Part shown: positions 22,805 to 34,925 of the stretch, in pieces
Layout: every line of letters starts with the position of its first letter
Numbering within the stretch: the stretch's first letter is position 1
From: Bugula neritina
Lineage: Eukaryota; Bryozoa; Gymnolaemata; Cheilostomatida; Bugulidae
Assembly: GCA_964035545.1 (NCBI GenBank)
Contig: OZ037769.1
Span: forward strand, 6,196,429-6,260,428
Reading direction: 5' to 3'
DNA: 64,000 bases
The notes under the pieces: generated by a model
Told to the model about the DNA's origin: nothing
What the model saw: the letters and a program-made list of their open reading frames with translations, nothing else
Databases searched by the model: none
Position numbers and translations under genes: made by a program

Positions 22805-25800
22805 ATGGCAGCGGCATTAACATTGGCAGCGAGGTCTTTGCTGCACAAGAAGGTGCACCAGGTGTGTTCAGTAGTCAGCTCTAAATACAGCAGCGCTATT
22901 GCTGATAATCACAACCCGGCAGCACTGAGAGAGCGATGGGCTAAGCCTCAGTTTGATTTAAAAAAGATGACCGAGGTGCTTGATCACGACAATCTGAGTA
23001 TGAGGCAGGAAATGAGAGAGTTCCTTAGAGATCCGTTATTCACGCCTCGGTTAGTCTAAATATGCTTTTTTCAGTAGGCCTTGTGGTTTTCTGTGAAGAT
23101 CTAGTTTTTCTGGCATGCTACTTTTCATATTTTTTGGTCATAATACTATTAGATCAGAAAAATAATTGAATTAGAAAAGAGAGATGATTCAAGTGCTGTA
23201 AACACTTGTAAATTATTTAATATTTTTTTAAAAAGCTTTCATTTTTTACTGCAATTACTCTGACTCAACTTATAAAAATGCTGACACTCTGATGATGCTG
23301 ACGTTGTAAGTTTATCCATCTCTTGCCGGTCCTTATAAGTTATAACAAACTTCTCTATTTTCCATACTCAGGTACAACATTTCTCTGTCAGATGAACGAG
23401 ATGTTGCATTGGAGCGGCTAAAGAAGATTTGTGATGCTGGTTTCATTTCTGTTCTTAACTTTGAAGATAATCCGGGAAAGATCTTCGCTGCTCACGAGCT
23501 AGCTGCCATAGTTGACTCCGCTATGGCCACCAAGATGACCGTCCAGTTTAACTTGTTTGGTAAATTTTCTAGCGTCTAGTAATTTGCTTTAATTGAGTAA
23601 TTTGTTGATCTGGTACGCTGGAGTATATTTCTTACTAAATATTTCTGTTCCTCCAATACAGTGTATAGATGAGTATTAGTGTATATTTGCTAGTTGAGAA
23701 TGCTAGAAGATGTACAGATGTTAAGGATACTCATAGATATATGAGTATATTCCTCGTGTAGTACAGTCATCCATGTTGTATGAATTGTACTACAGGTTGC
23801 TACATGGTGTATACTTTACTTGTGTGGTACTGTGTTGCTTCTTGTGTATACTGAACTTAGGTGGCACTGTGTTACATGTTGGTACATGGTGTATACTTCA
23901 CTTAGGTGGTACTGTGTTACATGTTGCCTATCGTGTATACTTTACTTAGATGGTGCTGTGTTACATATTACCTATGACGTATACTTAGGTGGTACTGTGT
24001 TACACGTTGCCTATGGTGTATACTTAGGTGGTATTGTGTTATATGTTGCCTATGGTGTATACTTCACTTAGGTGGCACTGTGTTGAAGCTTGGCACACAG
24101 AGACACCACTCAAAGCTACTCAAAGGAATTGACACACTCGAAGATGTCGGATGCTTCGGTCTGACAGAGCTAGGATACGGTATGTTGTAATTCCTTGTAA
24201 CTAGCAATCCTAGCTTATATAGGTTTTAGTCTAGAAAATTCTGATAAAAGTAGTCAGACTTTTAAAAACAAATTGCTACCAAGTTTTCAAATTGTATAAA
24301 TTTTTTTAATTCGAGTGCTACTGTAATAATATTCAGTTTAGTTTTGAACTGCAGTTAAAGTGTTTCAGCTACACCTCACATATAATCCCATATTGCATTT
24401 CTATACTATTTGAACTGTGTGGCTGTAGGTATATTATTAGTGTGTTTCTCACAGCAAATATTGATTCTTCTATATACATCAGCTTGTTTTTTTCTCTTGC
24501 TGACTCATATTCTTTCTCTGTGCAGGTAACAACGCAGTAGAGATGGAGACAACAGCCATATTTGATAAAGACTCAGGAGAGTGGATAGTCAACAGTCCCT
24601 CCATCCTCTCTCAGAAGTACTGGATCACCAACGGGGCAGTCCACGCCAAGCATTGCGTTGTGTTTGCTAGACTCATTGTTGAGGGGAAGGATCACGGAAT
24701 ACATGGCGTCCTTGTCCAGATTCGAGACAATCAGCTCAACACAATGCCTGGTATGCTTTTCATAGTCATATGATACACACTACACTATAGCTACAGATAT
24801 AAGTACTGTATATTGTTTGTTTTTAGAATAAATTGAGAAAAATTATGTAAAAAGATAAGTGAAATGCCACCTACTATTTGTGGTTGCTATCATAATTGTG
24901 GTTGCTGTAATCTATGTTTACTATAGACGTGTCCATTGCATATAGTATGGAGTTGTCCCACTTATATACTGTTTCTTCTTATTGTGTGTTCACTTATACC
25001 TTTGCATTATATTATGTGTTTTATTAAGTAAGAGCTCAATGTTTTTGCAACTACTGCTATCTAATCAGGTGCAACTATTGCTCTATCCAATCAGGTGTAA
25101 CTATTGCTCTATCCAATCAGGTGTAACTATTGCTCTATCCAATCAGGTGTAACTATTGCTATCCAATCAGGTGTAACTATTGCTCTATCCAATCACGTGT
25201 AACTACTGCTATCCAATCACGTGTAACTATTGCTATCCAATCAGGTGTCAGGGTTGAAGACATGGGATACAAGATGCAGCTAAATGGAGTTGACAATGCT
25301 AAACTGGTGTTTGACAATGTGAGAGTGCCACGGGAAAACCTTCTCAACAAGTTCTCCGATGTCGATGAAAATGGAAACTTTTCATCACCAATAAAGGGTG
25401 GCAGAGCAAGGTGTGTATCAGTAGCTGCTACGTAATAATTATACTAATAGTTAGTGCAAGATATGTTCATAGAATATAACCCTAGGAGTACTACAACATT
25501 TTCTAGTGGACATAATATTAGCTCTATGGTTAAAAATCTCTGGGGGTAGTTGGGAGCAGCTACATACTTGCATGCTTTCTGTATTAAGATTTTTCATAGA
25601 GTATGCAACTCCAAACTTTAAGAAATATATTACTAATATGTGAGTAACAGACACTAATATCAAGTGCTACTTGAGAATTGATACTGTAGTTTGCAGGTCA
25701 TCTTGTATCTGTAGGTATACAAGTTGCAGGGTGTTTCTGTGCACCTGAAGGCATCCACTTGCTGTAGTTTTAAAAACTGTACAATTTACTACATTCTAAC

Positions 25801-28800
25801 TATAAGTAATAAAATGACTTTTGTGATTGTTTATGTAAAAGTTCTTATAGCGACTGTCAACTAAACTTGTTATAGCAACTGGCAACTGTAGTTCTTATAT
25901 CAAACTGGTATTACATGGCTAACAGCTCAGTCACTATAATTGCAGGTTTCTGACAGTAGCCGACCAGTTGTTGTCAGGTAGAATATGCATAGCCTCCATG
26001 TCACAAGGTGTAGCTAAGGCATCACTCGCTATTGCCATGAGATACGCTGCCACCCGTCTCACTGTGGGCCCTACTGGCAAGTCAGACTACTGTGAGTATA
26101 CTCTCAGCTCTTGCATTGCTCTTCTAGTTTGAAGTTGTCTGTAGCTGTAACTGTATTCCTGTTATGTTTTCCCTATATTTTCCTGCTCATTGAGTAAACC
26201 AATATGGCTGTGTGCATCTTAAGATATAGAGTAGTAAATAGTTTGAATGAAGGATTTAGTTCAAAATCAATACCACTAAATTAGATAGATTTATTGATAA
26301 AAGTAAATAATATTATGTAACCATTTACAATAATCTTCTAGGTTTTTAATGTGATTATTAATTTCTTTGTTTTCAACTTTATAATCTGCTAGTTGTTACC
26401 TAATGCTGTTAGAAAGGAGCATCATATCCCTGGTTTGTTTCAGCAATCCTGAACTATCAGCTGCAACAGAGGGCTCTGCTCCCACTTCTCGCAAGGACGT
26501 ATGCACTCAATTTTGGTCTAGACTATGTCAAGGTAACTCGAATCAATTAACAATTGGTACACTCTGAAGCATTGTTGGGTGGTGTCTAAAGTTTTAGCAG
26601 TTACAATGGCAGTTTGTTTTGGGATAATTTTAGATCATGATAATTAGACCTGTATTGATGATGACAAAAAGTATGTGATATTTGCGGAACTCAACTATTT
26701 TTTTCAGAAAAAATGGTTATGTGTAAGCAACATTTTATACACATGATGCGTGAAATATGGCAGGACAATAAATACGGCGAGCTCAGCCTATAATAACAAT
26801 TTCCAACTCATGTTATTATTATGCTGTGTGAAATACACGGTAGTTGTCTTCCCACAGGATCGATATTCTAATCAGAAAGAAGATGGCAGTGAACACCAGG
26901 AAATAGTGACCATGTGCTGTGTTATTAAACCTCTTTGTGCCTGGAATGTAGAAAATGTGAGCTCAGTTTCCCGGGAACGGTGTGGAGGTCAAGGATATCT
27001 AGCTGCTAACAGATTTGGTTAGTATCATTTCATAGCCTTTGATCCTATTGTGTTATTTCATAGCCCTAAGTTCTGTTGTATCATTTCATAGCCTTTGGTC
27101 TTGTTGTGTTATTTCATAGCCCTAAGTTCTGTTGTATCATTTCATAGCCTTTGGTCTTGTTGTATTATTTCATAGCCTCGTGTTCTATCGTATTATTTCA
27201 TAGCTTTAAATTATATCAATTAAACATACATGTACAATACTTATATCAATGGAAAATTATTTTTTGCTGTTTATAAAATGTGGTATATACAATGTCTAGA
27301 ATTGACTTCAGAAATATAAAGTGTTGGCCAATGTTTTAATGGCTCTTTCATCTGCCTACTTATAAAAATAACCACTATTTTCTACTGTTCGTCAAAATAA
27401 ACCGAATTTGATTTATCAAATTAATAAGCTGAAAGTCAAACAGGTTGATTAGAGTCATGAATATATTTTGTTCTTTTCAAGATTTATTGTTTGACTTTGC
27501 AGACTTTGCAGCTTTATGAAGCTGTTGACAAACATAAATGATCTGCTCAACATTCAGCTTTTATTTTAGTTTTATGCTGGAAATTTGGCTTTCTTTGACC
27601 CAAGTGGACATAGTAGTGGAAAGCTGCATGTTTTTCTGTAACATACCCATCTTGTGTTTCAAAACATGTTTTATAAAATTACATTATTTAAATGCTTACT
27701 ATATACATAATAGCCATCATATAGTAATATACAAATCTAGGCATAAAAACTTCATGCTGGTTGCAGGTATATTTATTGGTTTATCTCATGCTGGTTGCAG
27801 GTATATTTATTGGTTTATCTCACGCTGCCATGACTGCCGAGGGAGACAACTCTGTTCTGATGCAGAAAGTGGCCAAGGAGAGACTTGCATCATTCAAACC
27901 CAGCGCTATCAAGGAAGTTCAGGCAGACGTTGATAGTACAGAATATTTACACTCGGTTCTTGCAAACAGGTAAAGTATAGCTAAGTTCTAACTAACAGTA
28001 GAGTACCACTCATTTATAAGTAACAGTAGAGTATTACTCATTTATAACTAACAGTAGATTACCACTCATTTATAAGTGACAGTAGAGTATTACTCATTTA
28101 TAAGTGACAGTAGAGTATCACTCATTTATAACTAACAGTAGAGTACTACTCAGTTTCAACAAACCATAGAGAACCGCTCAGTTATACTCACATAAGTTTA
28201 TAGTCGCTATCCCTGTGAGAACTTTTATATAATTTAAATGTACTTGTTTTTGATAACTAAAATATTTAAAAAAGTTTGTAATACAGTTTCTGCTACAATA
28301 ATACCTGTTGGTATCTGTTGCACTTTTAAATAATGTGTATGTTTTTGCATTTTGCTATTGTAAAAAAATGTCTCTTTAAAAACTGGTGATAAATGAGTAA
28401 TCAAATTGATATTGAAAGTTACTAATTGTAATAATGTTAATAAGTAGTGAATATTGGTGAATAGTAGTGCAATAGTTGTCAACTTTTTAAATCTTTAAAG
28501 CAGTTTGTCTTCTTACTAAACATATGACGATGTAGCTATCTCCTTTCACAGAGAGAACATCACGTTTATGACTCTGGGTAAGAAACTGATGAAGGCTGGC
28601 AAGGAGAACCTGTTTGAGACGTGGATGTTACAAGAGAGTGACCTGGTGCAAGCCGCCGCCCACTCTTTCGGTAAATATGATTGGCTGATAGGTTTGCCAT
28701 GCGCTTCTCTGTGCATCATTCAAACTAGCAATTGCTAGTTTACTCTCCTGCTTAATGTATCAATTCTTGTTGGCGATGAAGCACTTTTCTAGCTAATATC

Positions 28801-29694
28801 TGCACCAAGGTGGCTGAACTGAAAGTAGTCAATAAATCAGTAGCATTGTGCAGGCTGTGACATGATAAGTGTGCACGCTAACAATTACCATGTAAGTTTT
28901 TACACTGTTTGTTTCATTAAAGTTCTGAAAATGTAATTGCTTTCACGGTATCGATTTGCGTTAGATATACTAAATTTCGTTTGCAAACTGACATGTTAAG
29001 AACGTTTTAGGTGAGAGATTAGTCAGCGAGAGATTCGCTGCCGTCATAGAATCCGCCGATGAGTCACTTAAACCTACTCTGTCTCAACTTTACCACCTCC
29101 ACTTACTCAGCGTCATAGAAAATAAACTCGGAGAATTCATGCTTTCCGGTAAGTTCTAATTTATCCTGTGTTATGAAAATGTGTTATGTGCTGTTGTGCT
29201 ACACACACGGACACAGGCACGCGAATACACACGCGCGTGCACACACACATATGTTTGCGAACATACACACGTGTGAGCAATTGTACTTTCTTCTGTGACG
29301 ACAAGGGGGATAAACCCTAACACAGACAATGTATAAGATATAGTTACAAGGTTTTAATAAAGGTTTTTTCCAGCATATTTCAACTTTAACTTTTTATATG
29401 CCATCATTTCCATCTTACATATGTTAGTGTATGAGTGTGTGTGCTGTTTCTGGCAGCATTCTACTCGCTATATTTATTTATGTTATGCTTTCTATTTTAG
29501 GGGTTTTGTCACCAGAGGTTGCCCAGAAAGTGTCATCAAGAGCAGCCCAACTCTGTATCGAACTCACCCCACAATCTCTCGCCTTGACTGAAGCATTCGC
29601 AATAAATGATGAGATGCTGTCTGCCCCTATTGCTAGAGACTGGGTCAAGTATAACAAGGGAGACAACCAAGGAGAACTCGACTGTTCATACTGA
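22805..29694 (+). CDS. ACOX: Acyl-CoA oxidase family flavoenzyme, 12 exons
   Basis: Catalyses FAD-dependent oxidation of acyl-CoA to trans-2-enoyl-CoA with H2O2 release, normally in peroxisomal beta-oxidation. Exons: 22805-23049, 23372-23559, 24072-24179, 24526-24750, 25245-25410, 25946-26091, 26444-26532, 26858-27017, 27801-27969, 28552-28670, 29011-29148, 29501-29694; all GT-AG and in phase, 1947 nt, 648 aa. Seen: [13 protein letters not shown] (flavin/acyl region), [35 protein letters not shown] (Cys431-Tyr436), and the catalytic base region AEGDNSV with Glu456, then the C-terminal helical domains. The C-terminus is DCSY, not an SKL-type PTS1; the N-terminus ([14 protein letters not shown]) is basic and acid-free like a mitochondrial presequence and I see no clear PTS2. 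Which ACOX subtype it is cannot be settled by eye. Introns 2, 4, 8 and 9 carry repeats at their edges. Confidence 0.93.
23770..24095. repeat. Minisatellite made of the ACOX exon 3 splice acceptor
   Basis: About seven drifting units of roughly 36-46 bp (core cttaggtggtactgtgttac, then tgcctatggtgtatact) run up to and include the true junction cacttag|GTGGCACTGTGTT at 24071/24072. Each unit therefore carries a copy of the 3' splice site and the first exon bases. Confidence 0.85.
25047..25250. repeat. Minisatellite made of the ACOX exon 5 splice acceptor
   Basis: About eight units of 24-26 bp with the core ctatccaatcaggtgtaac; the last one is the real junction caatcag|GTGTCAGGG at 25244/25245. 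Two units have cac instead of cag and so lack the AG. Confidence 0.85.
27018..27215. repeat. Minisatellite starting at the ACOX intron 8 donor
   Basis: About seven units of 26-30 bp (core tatcatttcatagcc followed by ttggtcttgttg or taagttctgttg) begin within 5 nt of the donor TTTG|gttag. Confidence 0.8.
27754..27821. repeat. 34-bp tandem duplication of the ACOX exon 9 acceptor
   Basis: The 34 bp around tgctggttgcag|gtatatttattgg occur twice in a row, giving acceptors at 27766/27767 and 27800/27801. Only the second keeps the reading frame from exon 8. Confidence 0.9.
27970..28195. repeat. Minisatellite behind the ACOX intron 9 donor
   Basis: About seven units of about 30 bp (taacagtagagtattactcatttataa). 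The unit start taacagtagagta resembles the junction aaacag|gtaaagta, so it may also be donor-derived, less clearly than the others. Confidence 0.7.
29204..29275. repeat. (AC)n-rich tract in ACOX intron 11
   Basis: Imperfect alternating purine-pyrimidine run (acacacacgg ... acacacgcgcgtgcacac), the kind of sequence that can adopt Z-form. No coding role. Confidence 0.7.
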
Positions 29695-29935
29695 CTTTGA
29701 GTAGTGCCAAATCCCAAACAAATATTTCTATAATCTTGTGGGCTTTGAAATCGTTCCAGTAATACTTTTTTCACTACAATGCCATGTAGTGTATTTCTAT
29801 TTTAATTGATTGATCATTACAACATTTTAATTATTTTTTTCAATCTTTCTTTTGTAAATTTAATTACAATATTATATGTTATTGGAAAGTGATTACTCAT
29901 TCTAGATCGTTCTATGTATTTAACTTTAATAACAA

Positions 29936-29941
29936 AATAAA
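29936..29941 (+). terminator. Poly(A) signal of the acyl-CoA oxidase gene
   Basis: AATAAA 242 nt downstream of the stop codon, the only canonical signal in the expected interval. Confidence 0.6.
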
Positions 29942-30946
29942 TTATACTAAAACATTATTGACGTTAAGTTCAATTAGAGGAAAGAAAGCTCTTGTTATAT
30001 ACCTCAATCTGTAGACAGTTACTGTTTTGGATTTGTCCCCTCATCAGCACAGAACAGAGTACCAAAACCCACACATTCTCAATCGAAGAAACTTATGTTT
30101 TTACCCATGCATATTTAAAAGGTGTGTAAACTCAAGCCAGGGAGCTTTTTATAATGATATTATTACTTCTACAAAAAGTTTTACAGTGCATTGCTTTTAT
30201 GTCTATTGTGATTAGAAGGACTGTTGAACAGTCAATATGTTGTTGAGTCTTAGATTGAGTTGAGGCCATTTATTATAAAGGTCCAACTACTGTAGAGATG
30301 GTGTTTAGGTGGCACTGCTAGTAGAGGCTTTATTCAGAGTGTTGCTAATGCTGTTCCATGAGCTTTTTAGCACCACTGTCAAGCATTTCATAAGTTTTTG
30401 TTATTCACTTGTTGTGTAGGCTGTGTGAAGCCATAGCGCATAAGCATATGTTTTTCAATAACTGAATCCCATACTCTGACAACACAGTAAATAGTGTGAG
30501 CATGTGGACACAATAATTCGTAAAAGAAAAATATTAATTTTTTCAAGTTATGAAGTTGTTTATCTCAAACTCTGCAAGTGTTGACTACCATACCTAGTAT
30601 GTATGAAATATTGGTACAATAATAATATTCAGCGCTGCCAAGAAAGCCACCATTATGGTCTCGGCAGCTATTCTGGTACAAAGAGTGAATAGAGTGAAAA
30701 GAATAACTAGTTTCCATATGCAGCATTAGAAAACTATACGTTGGGGAAAAATGCAAATGGAATTACCCAAAAAATTATGCATACATTCATTAGCCAACAA
30801 TGCTCTCAAACAGTTTAAAAAATATGTTGGAAATTTCAATAATTCGCAGACATGGTATTTTCTAGCTACAATGATTTACTTTATTGATTTCGGCCAGAGA
30901 TTATTTAAGCAGAACATAGCGATAGGGGCTTTCCATAGTGAATGCA
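29942..30946. other. Intergenic, no gene seen
   Basis: Between ACOX and the membrane protein gene at 30947. Short open frames here show no family resemblance, no splice context and no codon bias worth reporting. Confidence 0.4.
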
Positions 30947-32827
30947 ATGATATATGGTAGAAGCAAAGCATGTTTCGAAGCTGTAATTGCCATCACCATA
31001 ATACATGCTGCCATCGGTCAAAATTTTAGCCCATATTTTGTTTCTGTAAGTAATGTTTAATGTATTTTGTTTTTATTCAATTTGTTACCAATATAGGCTT
31101 TTATACATTTTAAACTTTGATTTATTTTATTTTATTAAGATGACAAGTTAACAGAAAAAGTCTAAGGATAAATTCACTATTACCACTATAGCATGAACTA
31201 CCCATTTTAATTACATGTGTACTGAAGTATAAATTGCAGTGAATTGCTATAAATACACATGTTTCTCTGCTAAGCATGGATATTCTTAAAACTGTTGCTA
31301 TAACATTCCTCTACTGATAAATCTGCAGCAGCCTTTACATGTTGTGACTATGTTTTAGGGCGGAGTCAAGCCTTGGGTTATAATAGCAGTGGTATGTGCT
31401 GCGCTAGCCCTTGCCTTACTCGCCGGTCTCAGCTGCTTCTGTGTTTATAAAGTGAAAAAGAAACTTGGAAAGGCCGAGGAACAAAAAAAGCAGGACATTC
31501 GTAAGTAGTGCCATACTAAATACCATAATGCACTGCTGAAATGAGCCGAATTAATAAAAGCAATTTTTAATATAGCATTTATATACAGTTAATTTACTTT
31601 TTATATTAATCAAAAACAAGAATTTGTCTACAGTTTATTTATTACCATGTTGTATGAACAAGTTTACAATAATTTCATATATTTAATTCATAGTTATTAA
31701 TCATTGAACAACAAATAAGATTCTTTGTAGAATATGATAAATGTGGGCATATGTTGACACATAAGTTTTTAGATGTGTGTAACAAAACAGGGTTACTAAC
31801 AGTTTCTAAATATGTAGAACTATTTCCAAGTATACCCCATTTATTATCCTGGTATGTTAAATTAAAGCAATAATTCCAATTTAATGTTAGCCAAAATCAT
31901 TGCGTTCGAAAACTAGAAAATATGAACTCAATATAAATTAGTGCCAGCAAAATATTATATCAGTTTATGAAAATTGTAGAAAAAGACATTTTACAAAAGT
32001 ATTGGTCGTCTAGAATGCTGTACAATCAGCAGATACGAATCGGCTCCACAGGGGGAGGGGGAGGCCCATTTCGAAGAAATACAGAAACTTCCAAGGAACA
32101 AAAAAGTAAAGACGGAATGTTTGACTCTGGAAACAGCTTCACATTTCCAATGATAGGACTAGGAGCAGAACAAGGTCAACAACCAAACATGATGCAATGC
32201 ATGCCAATGCAAATTATGATGGGCCACCCAATGTTCTCCCAGTCTAACATTGTGCCAGTTATGATCGCACCAACATCTCTCATACCAGCTTATCCATTTC
32301 CTCCGTCTGAGAAGTCAGAACCTAAGGAAAAAGAACCAGAACCTACCAAGTCAGTAGTAGAGGCCGTTTCACATCATCGATCAGACAGAAAAAAGGAGAG
32401 AATGCAAGCTGAACTTTCCGATGTCACAAATGAACAAGTTATAAGGGTGGAGTCTGCTGGGAGTCTGAATAAAGCGTCAGAGTATATGGCATCTGGTCAG
32501 CAACATTTTTTCCAAGGAACATCCATGACTGTATATAACATAGACCAGTACGATATAAACCCAACAGGAAGTAATAAAGGACCAAATCATTCATCAGATG
32601 ACAAATTGAATAAAGTTAGCGATACTACACCATCTACAACATCGATGAAAACGTACATTCCAACAGCCGAATTAGGTGCAGTCAAGCATCGTACAGGTGG
32701 CCATAGACGACGGAGAAAAAATACAAAATACAAGCCGCCTGACCACCAACACCAGCGAAGGAGTAAAGCTGGGTCGAGAGTTCAACCAGAGGTTGCTGCT
32801 TCGGCACCAAAATCGACGAAGAACTGA
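30947..32827 (+). CDS. Unrecognised single-pass membrane protein with a long disordered tail, three exons
   Basis: I do not recognise this gene. Exons 30947-31045, 31359-31500 and 31980-32827 join in phase (donors ct|gtaagtaa and c|gtaagtag) to 1089 nt, 362 aa. Exon 1 begins with a likely signal peptide ending in IIHAAIG, followed by QNFSPYFVS (an NFS glycosylation site); exon 2 holds one strong membrane segment (WVIIAVVCAALALALLAG, then CFCVYK) and a basic juxtamembrane KVKKK. So only about 15 residues would be outside the cell. The cytoplasmic tail of about 290 residues is low complexity: a Gly run, a Met-rich patch (MMQCMPMQIMMGHPMF), KEKEPEPTK, and a strongly basic C-terminus with HRRRRK. 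For exon 3 a second in-phase acceptor, tccacag at 32051/32052, would give 338 aa. Juxtamembrane style recalls synaptotagmins but there are no C2 domains. Confidence 0.55.
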
Positions 32828-34521
32828 GTTGATCACAGGAAGTAGTTGCAAGTCTACTATGATTGGATAATTCTTACACAAAAAAGTATCTTGACTCATT
32901 CTTTGTTCACAGATAGAAGGGACCACAATATAAAATTCATAGGCATTTTATCGAATTTTGTAAACATTAATTCTTAAATTATATAAAGGAATTCTGCTCT
33001 CCAAAACTTGTGCTTGTATTCTAATTTTTAACAATATAAATGTTTGGTACAAGTTTGATTATATGCAACAGCTATTAGGAGCTGAGTTGTAAATGAGAAC
33101 AGACAAATTATAATACATCACACAATGCGTTCAAATCAACAGGTGTTTCTCTAAGCCACAAAACTGACCAAATTAACTTGGTTTCCTGATTGCAGAACTG
33201 CGCCCTTACTTAATTTTTAAATAACCAGATATATAGATTGTGCTAGAAAATGACTATGTGGGTTTTGAGATCTGTAGATGAAAATATTTGGATTTTGTAG
33301 CAAAGTGGAGTCAATACAAGGAGCTTATAGAATTACAAAACTTTTTCTGTACCATCATTGCAAAAAATAATATGTTATAATAAAAATAATATATAATATA
33401 AGTAATATAATATGTTATACCATTATGACTATAGGCATTAGTAAAATAATTAAATCATAACTGTTGGTAAAATTCTTGCTGACTGAACCGAGAATGACAG
33501 CTGGCTTAGTTAAGTTTGTTGCTGCTAAATGATTGAACTTGCATCTTTTATTGCGTTGGAACATTTTCTGGTTCTAAAGATTAGCCACGACAAATTCACT
33601 GTAGTTATAGGAAATTTTCTCTAATATTGTATATTATTAATATTATATTATCAATAATAAAATAATATATCATTGATATACTATTCAAATGAGGTAAGCT
33701 AAGCGAAAATCTAAATATCAATATGTTTCAGTAAATTCACATATGAAAAGAGATTCCAGTAAAAATGAGGTTCATCAAACTAGGGTCTGATTTATTATGT
33801 AATTATGAGGCACAAAACAATGTCAAATTTATACATAAATAACCTCATCATTTGTAGTAGTATAGCTAGAAGACCACTGAGTTCTTCACAATAGTATATT
33901 GCTTACATGAGTTTCTAAGCGAGGTCAAAAATTCAAATCCATGGAGAAAATAGTCCTGGTCCTGCAAGTTTAGGCTCCAAATGTTAAGTTTAGCCAGTAT
34001 ATTCAACATAAATTAAAAGAAATATAATTAATTTTTAGTTCTTGCAAGACTTCTTCACTTGAAGCTTTGAAAACCAGTAAAATCATTGTGATGAAATAGG
34101 CACATGTGCATCGAATTGTGCGCTGCAAGTGGTTATCATCATTCATTATTTTAGAAAATTTAATTAGCTTGCCAATTCTACTGAAGTCTCTGGTGAATGA
34201 AACTATTTGCAGAAAATAATAATTTATTGCAACTAATTCAGAACAACATGCATAACTGAACTGATAATTAAACAGAGCAGCTTATCATACAACATGTACA
34301 TAACAACCCTTTGGTTTAATTGTCTGAACAGAATATATAGCGAAATATTAATTAAAATTACTAAAGTCTCTGAGATCATGCGTAGCAGGAGCCAAATGAA
34401 ATGTTTAAATCATGTAACAATAAAAAGTTGTGACTTAATATATAACATAATCAATTTCATATTAATGTGTTCTTGCGTCAAAGGTCGAAACACACACAAT
34501 AAATAAAATTAGAGAAATTTT
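32828..34521. other. Convergent intergenic space, no gene seen
   Basis: Holds the 3' ends of the membrane protein gene (+) and CLPTM1L (-). 33340-33680 is extremely A+T-rich with short palindromes. Nothing else supported. Confidence 0.4.
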
Positions 34522-34527
34522 TTTATT
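34522..34527 (-). terminator. Possible poly(A) signal of CLPTM1L
   Basis: AATAAA on the minus strand, about 400 nt past the CLPTM1L stop codon; use inferred. Confidence 0.4.
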
Positions 34528-34925
34528 GACGAGGTTGGATCATAAATTATTTTAAAAGTTGTATTTATCTATCTTATTGAGAGTCTAGTTTGAGCTTAGT
34601 AAGTAGTGAAACCAAAGCTCCCATATTATATTACGAGTTATTACTTAGAATCAATTTTAAAGTCATAGGAAGCAGCCCGTTTTACTCCGAATAGGACTAA
34701 GGCTAATACACTAATACAATAAAATACCACCTGGTTTTCTTAGACTTCCAATTTAAATTTACTGCCAATTTCCTCCATGCAAATTTCAACCTTTAAAATA
34801 ACTGGCTTTGATAAAAATATTTTTGACTATATTTTAAAGTAAAACTATTTAAAACTCTTTGAATACAACTGTTGCAGCGTAAACCTTACATGACTGCTTA
34901 TAAATTACATAACACACTGACTAGT

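Noticed and set aside
23820-24071. 83-codon frame before ACOX exon 3
   Set aside because: Translation of the acceptor-derived minisatellite, in an intron.
30751-30960. 69-codon frame as an upstream exon of the membrane protein gene
   Set aside because: A different frame from the start at 30947 that fits the donor at 31045; no splice signal joins it.
31359-32827. Synaptotagmin identity for the membrane protein gene
   Set aside because: Only the membrane and juxtamembrane part recalls synaptotagmins; there is no C2 domain and the frame ends after a disordered tail.
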